DNA of 64,000 bases from RGIG3077 sp964490175 (GCA_964490175.1 CAZBAI010000001.1:1-64000); one strand, 5' to 3'; counted from the stretch's first letter, positions 17,720 to 25,950 are shown. Made by a program: numbers and translations. The notes: generated from the letters alone by a model not told the origin.

Positions 17720-17754
17720 TTTTCGGTTAAGTCAAATTCCAATTTAACAAACGC

Positions 17755-17785
17755 AAAAAGCCCCGTAACCATTCGGGGCTTTTTT
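17755..17785 (+). terminator. Intrinsic terminator between pilin genes 1 and 2
   Basis: A GC-rich stem (AAAAAGCCCCG/CGGGGCTTTTT) followed by T residues. Expression of genes 2 and 3 would depend on read-through, giving a graded pilin ratio. Confidence 0.88.
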
Positions 17786-17820
17786 ACACAAGAAAAAAAC
17801 AAAAATCGAGGTGCAAAAAC

Positions 17821-18327
17821 GTGAAAACCGCTAATTTTAAAAAGCTTTGCGGCTTTACCCTTGTCGAACTGATTGTTGTAATAGCCATAATCGGCATTTT
17901 GGCGGCAATTCTTGTCCCCTCTATGATGGGGTATATACGCTCATCACGCTTTAAAACGGCAAACAGCAACGCAAAGGCGGTTTATACCGCCGCTTCAACC
18001 TACTGTGCGGAATATGCCTCGAATTCTTCCGATGATAAGGAAGAACCGGCGAATGTTAAGGCAACTGTGCACTCGTGGAACGACGGTGCGGAAATGAAAT
18101 CTATTCCCGACGCTGTCAACAAATATCTCGGCGCCGACGCCGCAGGAACGTACTTTGCCGTAGGCGTGCAAGGCGGTTTGGTTCAGGAAGCTTATTGGGC
18201 GCAAACGCTCACCACCGAATATGTCGGCTCTTATCCCGTGCCGAATAATGATGATGTGCCCAGATGGGATAATATCGAAGAATGCGTCAGCTCCGAAATC
18301 GGCGGCGATATTGACGACCAAACCTAA
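17821..18327 (+). CDS. Type IV pilin-like protein 2
   Basis: A 168-aa prepilin, clearly a paralogue of pilin 1: after an 11-residue leader (cut after CG) it shares FTLVELIVVIAIIGILAAIL and then VPSMMGYI.SSR.K.ANSNAK. It starts with GTG at 17821 behind GAGGTG. The C-terminal motif EAYWAQTLTTEYVGSYP matches the others. Codon choice is less biased than in pilin 1. It is likely a minor pilin made from read-through of the terminator. Confidence 0.88.
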   Translation: MKTANFKKLCGFTLVELIVVIAIIGILAAILVPSMMGYIRSSRFKTANSNAKAVYTAASTYCAEYASNSSDDKEEPANVKATVHSWNDGAEMKSIPDAVNKYLGADAAGTYFAVGVQGGLVQEAYWAQTLTTEYVGSYPVPNNDDVPRWDNIEECVSSEIGGDIDDQT

Positions 18328-18420
18328 AATTTCAAATTGGCAGGCGCACTTTGCCGCCCTCTTTTTTAAAAATGCACCTACCTTGTTCTTCTATTTGCCG
18401 AAAGGTTGTGATTTAGTTTT

Positions 18421-18864
18421 ATGAAAAATATCAGATTAAAAGGCTTTTCCGTCATCAAGCTGATTGTGCTTGTCGGCGTTTGCGCTTTATGTTATTTCGT
18501 GCTTTGGCCCTTGGGCAAGCAGTTGTATTATGAAAACCGATACGAAACGATGAACAACGGCGCACGCATGGTCTATGAGGCCGCCGAAAGCTATTGCAAA
18601 GGCAAACCGGCAGATTCGGTTGAATCTATCTATTGCCGCAAATTCGGCTCGTGGGACGGTAATGTGCAAAACCTTTCCGACCAAATCGACAACCGAATTA
18701 CAAATGAATTTGATGATTGCTATTACACCGTAATAATTCAAGGCGGCAAGGTTCAAGCGGCTTATGTCGCAAAATCGGAAGATAGCAAAATTGTCGGCTC
18801 TTACCCCGATGAATCAAGCCTTGAATCGCACGTGCTTGAAAAACTTTCCGACCTAAAAAAATAA
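18421..18864 (+). CDS. Pseudopilin-like protein lacking Glu+5
   Basis: A 147-aa prepilin-like protein. The leader MKNIRLKG is followed by FSVIKLIVLVGVCALCYFVL, so the residue at +5 of the mature protein is Lys instead of the nearly invariant Glu. It retains the C-terminal VQAAYVAK...IVGSYP motif of the cluster. Four Cys occur in the protein. Atypical +5 residues are known in tip pseudopilins (GspK/PilX type). A special position in the fibre is therefore plausible, but inferred. Confidence 0.8.
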   Translation: MKNIRLKGFSVIKLIVLVGVCALCYFVLWPLGKQLYYENRYETMNNGARMVYEAAESYCKGKPADSVESIYCRKFGSWDGNVQNLSDQIDNRITNEFDDCYYTVIIQGGKVQAAYVAKSEDSKIVGSYPDESSLESHVLEKLSDLKK

Positions 18865-18872
18865 ATTTGGTG

Positions 18873-18901
18873 TTGACAAATTTTAGTCGCTGTGTTATAA
18901 T
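18873..18901 (+). promoter_or_regulatory. Extended -10 promoter of pilin gene 4
   Basis: TTGACA, a 17-nt spacer, TGtTATAAT, directly after the stop of gene 3; about 40 nt of leader before the start codon at 18945. Confidence 0.88.
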
Positions 18902-18944
18902 TATATTAGATTAAAGTAACTTTTCGTTCGGTAGGTGATTTATC

Positions 18945-19502
18945 GTGAAATTTAAGGGCTTTACTTTGATAGAGCTTATCGTTGTAATGGCGATTATCGC
19001 CGTGCTTGCGGGCTTGCTTGTTCCCAATATGTTCCATTATATAAATGAAGCAAAATATGATGATGCAAACTCAATGGCACGCATTGTTTATAACAGCGCC
19101 GCACAGTATTGTGTTGAATATAAGGTTAATGACGTTTGGTATATCAACAGCGATAAAACCGTTCAGGAAAAGAAAAATCCTTATGATGAAATAAATGAAC
19201 AGATTATCGGCGATTTGTGCTATAATCGCTTTGAAATCGGTGAGTTTGAGCCGGATACAACTCATTCGGTTTCGCTCGGTTCACTTGAAATGGCGGCGGA
19301 AAAATACATTTCCGATAAATCTTCAATTGATACAACGGGCAGTTCAGCCATTGTCGTTATCGATAAAAACGGCACGGTCGTGCGTGCTTTTTGGGCAGAT
19401 GATGCTGATTCAAAATACGTCGGCGCATACCCTAACCCCGTTGACCCCGATGAGCCGGAGTTTACTCTCATCGGCGAAGTCATCAGCAAAGCAACAACTT
19501 AG
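18945..19502 (+). CDS. Type IV pilin-like protein 4
   Basis: A 185-aa prepilin. The leader MKFKG is the same as in pilin 1, followed by FTLIELIVVMAIIAVLAGLL with Glu at +5. The body is more diverged, but the end has the shared VRAFWADDADSKYVGAYP motif. It starts with GTG at 18945 and has its own promoter, so it can be expressed independently of genes 1-3. A terminator follows. Confidence 0.87.
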   Translation: MKFKGFTLIELIVVMAIIAVLAGLLVPNMFHYINEAKYDDANSMARIVYNSAAQYCVEYKVNDVWYINSDKTVQEKKNPYDEINEQIIGDLCYNRFEIGEFEPDTTHSVSLGSLEMAAEKYISDKSSIDTTGSSAIVVIDKNGTVVRAFWADDADSKYVGAYPNPVDPDEPEFTLIGEVISKATT

Positions 19503-19536
19503 TTTTTTTGAATGTTTTTTCATTATCGAACACCTC

Positions 19537-19571
19537 GAAAAAGGCACCTTGCGTTAGCTCGGTGCTTTTTT
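19537..19571. terminator. Terminator between pilin cluster and spoIVB
   Basis: A hairpin of the type AAAAGGCACC/GGTGCTTTTT with A-run and T-run on its flanks. It can serve both convergent genes. Confidence 0.75.
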
Positions 19572-19575
19572 CATT

Positions 19576-20745
19576 TTATTCAATGCAATCAAGCATGGTT
19601 TCGGCAAAAACCGCATACCCACGTGTCGGGTCATTGACAAAAACGTGCGTTACCGCCGCAACAAGCTTGCCGTTTTGAATTATGGGACTGCCCGACATAC
19701 CCCGAACAATTCCGCCGCAATTTTTCAGCAACTCATCATCGGTCACTTTTACGGTTATGCTTTTCAGCCCGTCGGCGCTGTTGTAGTCGATATCTTCAAT
19801 ATATATATCGTATTCGCATGGCGAGCTTTGGTCGATTGTCGTCAGCATTGTCGCTTTACCGATTGAAATATCCTGCTTTAGCCCAAGTTCAATCAGCTGT
19901 GAGCCGCACTCAAATTCATCAAGATAACCGAAAACACCGCAGTCATTGTTCAAAGTGATTGTTCCGCAAATGTTTTCGTTGATAAATCTGCCGCAAAGCT
20001 CACCGGGCGAGCCTTTTTCGCTTTTGTTCACGCCGAAAATTTCAACCCCCGTGACTTTTCCGCTCAAAAGCGGCACAATTTCTTTCGTGTCGCTGTCGCA
20101 TACAGCGTGACCCAGTCCGCCGAAAGCGCCGCTTTGCGGATCGTAAAATGTTACGGTGCCGATTCCGGCAGAGCTGTCACGCACCCAAATTCCTGCGCAA
20201 TAGCGGTCATTTTCGTCGGAATATATCGGGGTTAGCTCAAGATTTAACTCTTCTTCATTGCGAATAACGTCAACATTAAGTGCGTCGCCGTGCGAATCGG
20301 CGATTATTTCCTGCAACTTAGAATTTGTTGAAACCTTGCAACCGTTAATTGCGGTTATCACATCGCCGATTTGCAAGCCGCTTTCGTTTGCAGGCGAAAT
20401 GCCGTCAATATCGCTGATTGAAACCACCATCACTCCGTCTGACAATATTTTGATTCCAAACGGTTCGCCGCCGGCAATTACATAGCGTTTGGGAATCGCT
20501 TCAACCTCAATATCCTTTATGGGAAATACTCCGAGCAGCTTTATGGTTGCACTGCAATTTTCACTGTCTGTATTGCTGTATTCCGCATTGATTGGAAAAA
20601 ACGTCGAAATCGGCGTTTCTTGCGCCGAATATATATAGTAGCTGTCGGCAAGTGCCGCATTATAATATCCGCATATTGACGTCAAAAACATTGACGGAAC
20701 AAAAAGAAATGCCGCCAGCGCCTTGAAAAATTTCCTCTTTTTCAT
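19576..20745 (-). CDS. spoIVB: SpoIVB peptidase
   Basis: A 389-aa S55-family serine peptidase with an N-terminal membrane anchor/signal (FKALAAFLFVPSMFLTSICG). A PDZ domain lies at about residues 90-175 (DGISPANESGLQIGDVITAI). The peptidase domain contains GLGHAVCD (catalytic His region) and GMSGSPIIQNGKLVAAVTHV (catalytic Ser). In Bacillus it is made in the forespore and triggers pro-sigma-K processing by cleaving SpoIVFA. The ATG at 20745 has a GGAGT RBS. Confidence 0.95.
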   Translation of the reverse strand: MKKRKFFKALAAFLFVPSMFLTSICGYYNAALADSYYIYSAQETPISTFFPINAEYSNTDSENCSATIKLLGVFPIKDIEVEAIPKRYVIAGGEPFGIKILSDGVMVVSISDIDGISPANESGLQIGDVITAINGCKVSTNSKLQEIIADSHGDALNVDVIRNEEELNLELTPIYSDENDRYCAGIWVRDSSAGIGTVTFYDPQSGAFGGLGHAVCDSDTKEIVPLLSGKVTGVEIFGVNKSEKGSPGELCGRFINENICGTITLNNDCGVFGYLDEFECGSQLIELGLKQDISIGKATMLTTIDQSSPCEYDIYIEDIDYNSADGLKSITVKVTDDELLKNCGGIVRGMSGSPIIQNGKLVAAVTHVFVNDPTRGYAVFAETMLDCIE

Positions 20746-20867
20746 ACATAACTCCTTTGCAAAATTTTTAATCACAGTTTTATGATTTGAAATTTGCTAA
20801 AGATTATGTTTGAAACTATCTTCAAATTTTTTAAAAATATGACTTTGAAGTTACAATTTTCTTAAAA

Positions 20868-20904
20868 AACAGCCGCTGTATCAAAAAACGATACGGCAGC
20901 TGTT
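20868..20904 (-). terminator. Terminator downstream of the cyclophilin gene
   Basis: Arms 20868-20882 and 20890-20904, with G-T wobbles, flanked by A and T runs on both sides; active mainly for the minus-strand cyclophilin gene. Confidence 0.8.
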
Positions 20905-20909
20905 TTTGT

Positions 20910-21380
20910 TTATTCGATTGTTACGCTTTTCATGATTTGCGGGGATATCGGCTTATCTGCATAGTTTGTTTCAACTGCGGCAATTTCATCCACAACATCA
21001 ATGCCTTCTACAACCTTGCCGAAAGCGGCGTAATTTCCGTCAAGATGCGGTGAATCCTTGTGCATTATGAAAAATTGCGAACCTGCCGAATTGGGTGCCA
21101 TTGAGCGTGCCATTGAAATAACGCCACGTTCGTGCTTTAAATCATTTTTCACGCCGTTTGAGGCAAATTCGCCCTTAATGCTCCAGCCCGGACCACCCAT
21201 GCCTGTTCCGTCGGGACAACCTCCCTGTATCATAAATCCGCTGATGACCCTGTGGAAGCAAAGACCATTATAGAATCCGCTTTTTACGAGTTTTTCAAAA
21301 TTTTCAACCGTAATCGGCGCAATTTCGGGATAAAGCTCAATTTTGATTTTTTTGCCGTTTTCCATTTCGATAACAACCAT
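20910..21380 (-). CDS. Cyclophilin-type peptidyl-prolyl cis-trans isomerase
   Basis: A 156-aa cytoplasmic cyclophilin with the family core FHRVISGFMIQGGCPDGTG, GEFASNG, SMARSMAPNSAGSQFFI and YAAFGKVVEG. The catalytic Arg is in FHRV and the substrate-pocket residues are intact. No signal peptide is present. The ATG at 21380 replaces the longer ORF, which would start upstream of the promoter found at 21411-21439. Confidence 0.95.
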   Translation of the reverse strand: MVVIEMENGKKIKIELYPEIAPITVENFEKLVKSGFYNGLCFHRVISGFMIQGGCPDGTGMGGPGWSIKGEFASNGVKNDLKHERGVISMARSMAPNSAGSQFFIMHKDSPHLDGNYAAFGKVVEGIDVVDEIAAVETNYADKPISPQIMKSVTIE

Positions 21381-21410
21381 TATTATTACCTGCCTTTCGT
21401 TTTTTAATAC

Positions 21411-21439
21411 AGTATAATACATTTTTTTATAAAAGTCAA
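21411..21439 (-). promoter_or_regulatory. Sigma-A promoter of the cyclophilin gene
   Basis: On the minus strand TTGACT, a 17-nt spacer and TATACT, about 30 nt upstream of the ATG at 21380. Confidence 0.75.
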
Positions 21440-21512
21440 ATCCGAATATCGCCGCTGAATATTTTGGCGCTTTATCGGGCAAAACAATAATAAAAATGAG
21501 GGGAAAATCAAT

Positions 21513-22538
21513 ATGTCAACAAAATTGAGTAAAATAACCTTTCGCCTTGACAACGCACCGTCGATTCGTTCATTCGCCTCGATTGTGGGTGAAAAAGAAA
21601 GCGAAGGACCGCTTTGCGCATATTTTGATATGACGACAAAGGATGATTATTTCGGGCAGGATACTTGGGAAAAAGCCGAAAGCGAGTTTCTTAATACAGC
21701 CGTAAATACAGCTCTTGCCAAGGGCAAACTTGCACCGAAAGATATTGATATTATTTTTGCTGGTGATTTGCTGAATCAATGCATAAGCTCGACATACGGT
21801 TTGCGTGATTTTGACATTGCCGTTGTAGGAATATTCGGTGCGTGCTCAACCTTTGCGCAAGGTTTAATGCTTTCATCTCTTTTTGTGGATAATTCTCTTG
21901 CAAGCAACGTTGTCGCTGCAACATCATCACATTTTTCCACCGCCGAAAGGCAATTTCGTTTTCCGCTGTCATACGGTGGTCAACGCACGCCGACCTCACA
22001 GTGGACAGTTACAGGCTCGGGCGCGGCTGTTGTTTCACAAAGCAACGAGCCTCCGTTTGTTCGTGGCGTTACAATCGGCACGATTGTTGACCTCGGAGTC
22101 AGCGACGCCAACAATATGGGTGCGGCAATGGCGCCTGCGGCGGCACGCACGATAAAGCAATATCTTGATGACACTTCTACCAAACCAAATGATTATGACT
22201 GCATTATAACTGGTGATTTGGGCGCAGTGGGCAGTGAATTGCTGATAGAACTTTTGAAAAATGACGGTATTGATATTACCGATGTGCATTGTGATTGCGG
22301 AAAAATGATTTTTGATTCGCAAAATCAAGATACTCACGCAGGCGGCTCGGGTTGTGGCTGTTGCGCAAGTGTGATGTGCGGATATTTTTTGCCGAAAATA
22401 AAATCCGGCGAAATAAAAAACGTTTTGTTTGCGGCAACCGGTGCGCTTATGTCCACAACTGCCTCGCAACAGGGTGAAAGCATTCCGTCAATTTCACATC
22501 TGGTGCATATTTCAAGCGAAAGGGGAAAGGAAGAATGA
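21513..22538 (+). CDS. spoVAD: Stage V sporulation protein AD
   Basis: A 341-aa SpoVAD with a thiolase-like fold (FGACSTFAQGLMLSS, GGQRTPTSQWTVTGSGAAV, HAGGSGCGCCASV). With the other SpoVA proteins it handles calcium-dipicolinate uptake and release in spores. It has a GGGG-type RBS and a 4-nt overlap with spoVAE. SpoVAC, which normally precedes it, is not here; the upstream gene is the unrelated divergent cyclophilin. Confidence 0.97.
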   Translation: MSTKLSKITFRLDNAPSIRSFASIVGEKESEGPLCAYFDMTTKDDYFGQDTWEKAESEFLNTAVNTALAKGKLAPKDIDIIFAGDLLNQCISSTYGLRDFDIAVVGIFGACSTFAQGLMLSSLFVDNSLASNVVAATSSHFSTAERQFRFPLSYGGQRTPTSQWTVTGSGAAVVSQSNEPPFVRGVTIGTIVDLGVSDANNMGAAMAPAAARTIKQYLDDTSTKPNDYDCIITGDLGAVGSELLIELLKNDGIDITDVHCDCGKMIFDSQNQDTHAGGSGCGCCASVMCGYFLPKIKSGEIKNVLFAATGALMSTTASQQGESIPSISHLVHISSERGKEE

Positions 22539-22891
22539 ATTATCTGATTGCGTTTGTCGTCGGCGGCTTGTTTTGTGCAATAGGGCAGGTTCTCATAGAT
22601 TACACCAAGCTTACTCCGGCAAGAATTTTGGTGGCTTATGTTGTCAGCGGCGTTGTATTGGGCGCTGTGGGTCTGTATGAAAAAATCGTTGATTTTGCGG
22701 GTGCGGGCGCAACCGTACCCTTGACGGGTTTTGGAAATCTTTTAGCTAAAGGCGTAAAAAAAGCCGTCGATGAAGATGGCTTTCTCGGAATATTCACAGG
22801 TGGTTTAACGGCTTCATCGGCAGGAATTACAGCGGCAATAATCAGCGGATTGATAGTTGCGCTTTTGTTTAAGCCGAAAATGAAGCGTTAA
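22535..22891 (+). CDS. spoVAE: Stage V sporulation protein AE
   Basis: A 118-aa membrane protein with four hydrophobic helices. Typical SpoVAE features are GGLFCAIGQVLIDYTKLTPA, a conserved GAGATVPLTGFGN segment and GFLGIFTGGL. It works with SpoVAD in dipicolinic acid transport across the spore inner membrane. Its stop overlaps the convergent tetR stop by 4 nt. Confidence 0.96.
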   Translation: MNYLIAFVVGGLFCAIGQVLIDYTKLTPARILVAYVVSGVVLGAVGLYEKIVDFAGAGATVPLTGFGNLLAKGVKKAVDEDGFLGIFTGGLTASSAGITAAIISGLIVALLFKPKMKR

Positions 22892-23445
22892 TCGGTGTTA
22901 AACTCTCTTGAAATAGTTTGCTCTATCATTGCAAGGGTTTTGTCATCATAGGTCAACTCGCCGTTGTCAATCATCAATGCGGCACCGTAGATGATGGCAC
23001 GCACAACAAAGGTTTTTCGTTTTCGCACTTCAAACGGCATTTCGACTTCACGGCAATATTTTTCAATAAGTTTTACGGTTTCGGCGCTGATTTGCAGTCG
23101 TGATTCCTGCTGTGAAGCGCTTAAACGGCTGCTGCTGATCATAATGATTGTGCGAAATTCGGGATTTTCCACCAAAAATCTGATATAATCAATGCAGATA
23201 AGCTCAATTTTGCGTCTTATTGAAATATCGGGCATTTCAAGTATAACACGCTGTCTTGCATACCATTGCTCGCAGATATATTTGAAAATTTCGAGGATAA
23301 AGTCTTGATTGTCTTTAAAATGCTTATACGGTGCGCCGCTGCTCAAATTGCAGTGTGCGGCAACTCTTCGCATTGAAAAATCCTGCAAGCCGTTGTCACG
23401 GATTTCTTTAATTCCCTGAATTATCAGCATTTCTTTTGCGTTCAC
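22888..23445 (-). CDS. TetR-family transcriptional regulator
   Basis: A 185-aa regulator with an N-terminal helix-turn-helix (DFSMRRVAAHCNLSSGAPYKHF, Tyr/Phe positions typical of TetR) and an all-helical ligand domain. The GTG at 23445 is preferred to the ATG at 23460, because the GGAGG element lies between them, 8 nt before the GTG. It is divergent from a DegV gene that has a perfect palindrome at its transcription start. That is the likely operator, and a fatty acid or acyl ligand is a reasonable guess from the partner's family. Confidence 0.88.
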   Translation of the reverse strand: MNAKEMLIIQGIKEIRDNGLQDFSMRRVAAHCNLSSGAPYKHFKDNQDFILEIFKYICEQWYARQRVILEMPDISIRRKIELICIDYIRFLVENPEFRTIIMISSSRLSASQQESRLQISAETVKLIEKYCREVEMPFEVRKRKTFVVRAIIYGAALMIDNGELTYDDKTLAMIEQTISREFNTD

Positions 23446-23488
23446 AAGCCTTCCCTCCATTTCCGAATTTCATATATTTTGTTTTTTT

Positions 23489-23517
23489 ATGATAGCATAT
23501 TTTGGCAATAATGTCAA
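23489..23517 (-). promoter_or_regulatory. Promoter of the tetR gene
   Basis: Minus-strand TTGACA, 17-nt spacer, TATCAT. The spacer contains ATTTTGG, matching one arm end of the degV operator. Confidence 0.75.
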
Positions 23518-23543
23518 ATTGACTTGACATTATCGCAATCGTC

Positions 23544-23572
23544 TTGACATTGCTTTGGTGCAGTGATATAAT
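23544..23572 (+). promoter_or_regulatory. Strong promoter of the degV gene
   Basis: TTGACA, a 17-nt spacer and TGaTATAAT; the -10 box directly abuts the palindrome at 23573. Confidence 0.88.
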
Positions 23573-23601
23573 GATTTTGGTAAGCAGTGCTTACCAAAAT
23601 C
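23573..23601 (+). promoter_or_regulatory. 29-bp palindromic operator, probably for TetR
   Basis: A perfect inverted repeat: GATTTTGGTAAGCA, one central G, then TGCTTACCAAAATC. It covers the expected transcription start of degV. A bound dimer would block initiation; in RNA it could also form a hairpin ahead of the RBS. Confidence 0.82.
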
Positions 23602-23622
23602 AGATATATATCGGAGGACAAA

Positions 23623-24501
23623 ATGGGAAACAATTTCAGAATAATGACCGATTCAAGCTGTGATATGCCGGCAAAAATGGCGAGCGAGCTTAATATTGCC
23701 GTTGTACCGCTTTCATTCACGAGAACAGACGGAAAAACATATACCAATTATCTTGATGAAAGAGAAATCACCTTAAAGGAATATTATGAATATCTTCGAG
23801 GCAAGGGCAACAGCGCAAAGACCTCTGCGCCGAGCATTGAACTTTTCATGAACGCCATGGAAGAAATTTTAAATGAAGGTGATGATGTACTCTATCTCGG
23901 ATTTTCAAGCGGATTGAGCGCAACATATCAATCCGGCGCCGCCGCTGCCAACGAGCTTAGAGAGAAATACCGAGAGCGCAAAATTATTACAGTTGATACG
24001 CTTTGCGGCAGCGGAGGACAAAGTCTGGTGGTCGCACTTGCCGCAAAAAAGCGTGAAAGCGGAGCTTCGATTGAAGAAACGGCAGAATACGTAAAGTCGC
24101 TTATTCCCAAACTTTGCCATGTTTTCACGGTAGAAACGCTTGAGTATTTGCAGCGTGGCGGAAGAGTTTCGAGGGCAACAAAAATTGTCGGCGGATTGCT
24201 GAATATTAAGCCCGTTATGCACGTGAATTACAGCGGAAAGCTTGAAAAAATAGGCATTGCCAAGGGCAGAAAGGCTTCGATTGAGGCGCTTAAAGACAGA
24301 TGTGTAAGCGGCGTTATCGACGCTTTGGAGATGATATTTATTTGTCATGCCGATTGTGAATCCGACGCACTTGCGCTTAAAAATATGCTTGAAAAAGAAA
24401 TTAAAGCCGCAAATATCGTTATAGGAAACATGGGCCCGGTAATCGGCACGCACACAGGCCCCGGTGGACTTGCGCTTTTTTATGTCGGCAACAACAAATG
24501 A
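23623..24501 (+). CDS. DegV-family fatty-acid-binding protein (first copy)
   Basis: A 292-aa DegV/FakB-type protein: RIMTDSSCDMP at the N-terminus, SAPSIELF, GFSSGLSATYQSG, LEYLQRGGRVSRATKIVGGLLNIKPV, and the C-terminal GPVIGTHTGPGGLALFY. FakB proteins present a bound fatty acid to the kinase FakA. No fakA is in the window. It starts at ATG 23623 behind GGAGG, downstream of the TetR operator. Confidence 0.93.
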   Translation: MGNNFRIMTDSSCDMPAKMASELNIAVVPLSFTRTDGKTYTNYLDEREITLKEYYEYLRGKGNSAKTSAPSIELFMNAMEEILNEGDDVLYLGFSSGLSATYQSGAAAANELREKYRERKIITVDTLCGSGGQSLVVALAAKKRESGASIEETAEYVKSLIPKLCHVFTVETLEYLQRGGRVSRATKIVGGLLNIKPVMHVNYSGKLEKIGIAKGRKASIEALKDRCVSGVIDALEMIFICHADCESDALALKNMLEKEIKAANIVIGNMGPVIGTHTGPGGLALFYVGNNK

Positions 24502-24525
24502 TAAATGGGTGCAAATTTTTGTTAA

Positions 24526-24564
24526 AAACACCTCGGAAAGCATATGGCGTTTTCCGAGGTGTTT
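24526..24564. terminator. Bidirectional terminator between degV and ftsZ
   Basis: A perfect 14-bp stem (AAACACCTCGGAAA/TTTCCGAGGTGTTT) with A and T runs on the flanks, between two convergent genes. Confidence 0.9.
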
Positions 24565-24568
24565 GTGA

Positions 24569-25696
24569 TTATTTGTTGTTTTTGGAATCAAGCATTTCAA
24601 AGAGATCGTCATAGCTTGAATCGTTAAGAGCGTTCATAACCGGGTTGTTTATAACGGGATTATTAAGCAAAGGATTATCTATAACGGGAGGCTCAAAGCT
24701 CGGCGCTTCGGGTTCGGAAGAGCCGAAGTCGGAATCCTCAAAGCCTGCGGCGATTACGGTGATAATCATTTCATCCTGCAAGTCTTCTTTAAATGCAGTA
24801 CCCCAAATAAATTCAACATCGGGAGCGGCGTGATCGCTGATTTCTTTCGTTACCGCATTTACTTCTTCGGCAAGAACGTCCTCGCTCATTACGATGTTAA
24901 TGAGCAATCTCTTAGCGCCGGAAATTGAGGTTTCAAGAAGCGGGCTGGTGATGACGGCTTCTGCGGCTTCTTTTGCCTTGTCCTTTCCTGAGCCGTGACC
25001 GATTGCCATGTGAGCATAGCCTGCGCCTTTCATGATTTCGGAAACGTCGGCAAAATCAAGGTTGATGAAGCCTTCGTCAACGATAAGGTCGGAAATGCTC
25101 TTAACGCCGGTTTTGAGTATATCATCAGCCAGAGAGAAAGATTCACGCATTGTCAGGGGCTTGTTCACGCTGAGGAGCAACCTTTCGTTAGGGATAACGA
25201 TGAGCGAATCGACGTGCTTTTTAAGCTCCGTGATACCTCTTTCCGCCTGAAGCATTTTTTGCTGTTGTTCAAAAAGAAAAGGCTTTGTTACAACGGCAAC
25301 CGTGAGGATGTCCATTTCTTTGGCGATTTCCGCAATAACCGGAGCTGCGCCCGTGCCCGTGCCGCCACCCATGCCGGCGGTAATGAAAATCATATCGGCA
25401 TCTTTGAGTGCGGATTGAATTTCTTCTCGGTTTTCTTCGGCGCTGCGCTGACCGATTTCCGGCTTGTTGCCCGCTCCTCTGCCTCGTGTGAGCTTAGTGC
25501 CTATCTGAATTTTCGATGTAGCCTTTGAATTTCTCAAAGCAGCCGCATCGGTATTTACAGATATATACTCAACATTTTTAACGCCTGCCGTAACCATGCA
25601 GTTTAAAGCGTTTCCGCCGCCGCCGCCGACGCCTACAACCTTGATGTTGACGTTTGGTGCGAGTGTGTCGGTGTTGTCAAAAACAAAACTTGACAT
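24569..25696 (-). CDS. ftsZ: Cell division protein FtsZ
   Basis: A 375-aa tubulin-like GTPase that forms the Z ring. The signature GGGTGTGAAPVIAEIAK binds GTP, and the N-terminal GVGGGGGNALNCM is intact. T7 loop: NLDFADVSEIM. The variable linker is Pro/Asn-rich with repeated NNPVINNPV. The usual hydrophobic C-terminal peptide is represented by SYDDLFEMLDSK, a weak match to the canonical conserved tail. The start ATG at 25696 has AGGAGG. It ends the dcw cluster and has its own promoter. Confidence 0.97.
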   Translation of the reverse strand: MSSFVFDNTDTLAPNVNIKVVGVGGGGGNALNCMVTAGVKNVEYISVNTDAAALRNSKATSKIQIGTKLTRGRGAGNKPEIGQRSAEENREEIQSALKDADMIFITAGMGGGTGTGAAPVIAEIAKEMDILTVAVVTKPFLFEQQQKMLQAERGITELKKHVDSLIVIPNERLLLSVNKPLTMRESFSLADDILKTGVKSISDLIVDEGFINLDFADVSEIMKGAGYAHMAIGHGSGKDKAKEAAEAVITSPLLETSISGAKRLLINIVMSEDVLAEEVNAVTKEISDHAAPDVEFIWGTAFKEDLQDEMIITVIAAGFEDSDFGSSEPEAPSFEPPVIDNPLLNNPVINNPVMNALNDSSYDDLFEMLDSKNNK

Positions 25697-25772
25697 TTTC
25701 CATCCTCCTGCTTTTTTCTTTATATTCCGTTTATATTCGTGCTCATTTTGAGCAATTAAAATGCACAATATT

Positions 25773-25801
25773 ATATTAGCACAATTCAATAGAAATTTCA
25801 A
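25773..25801 (-). promoter_or_regulatory. Probable promoter of ftsZ
   Basis: Minus-strand TTGAAA, a 17-nt spacer and TAATAT. Between here and ftsQ (25802-25950) a GGGGC/GCCCC pair spans about 55 nt with an inner TTGATT/AATCAA hairpin, of unknown role. Confidence 0.55.
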
Positions 25802-25950
25802 GCGATTTATAAAATTTTTCTAAATTCATTAAAATAACAAGATATGGGGCGCTTGATTTGTGCAAACAATCAAAAAACGCAAGATATACGTATTACAAAG
25901 CCCCAGTTCTCTTAAATATGCAAAATTCGGATAATACTCAAAGCAACGGT

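Noticed and set aside
21444..21495. Forespore sigma-G promoter for spoVAD (GAATA and CAATAATA).
   Set aside because: The two elements are about 23 nt apart instead of the 17-18 expected, so I do not call it.
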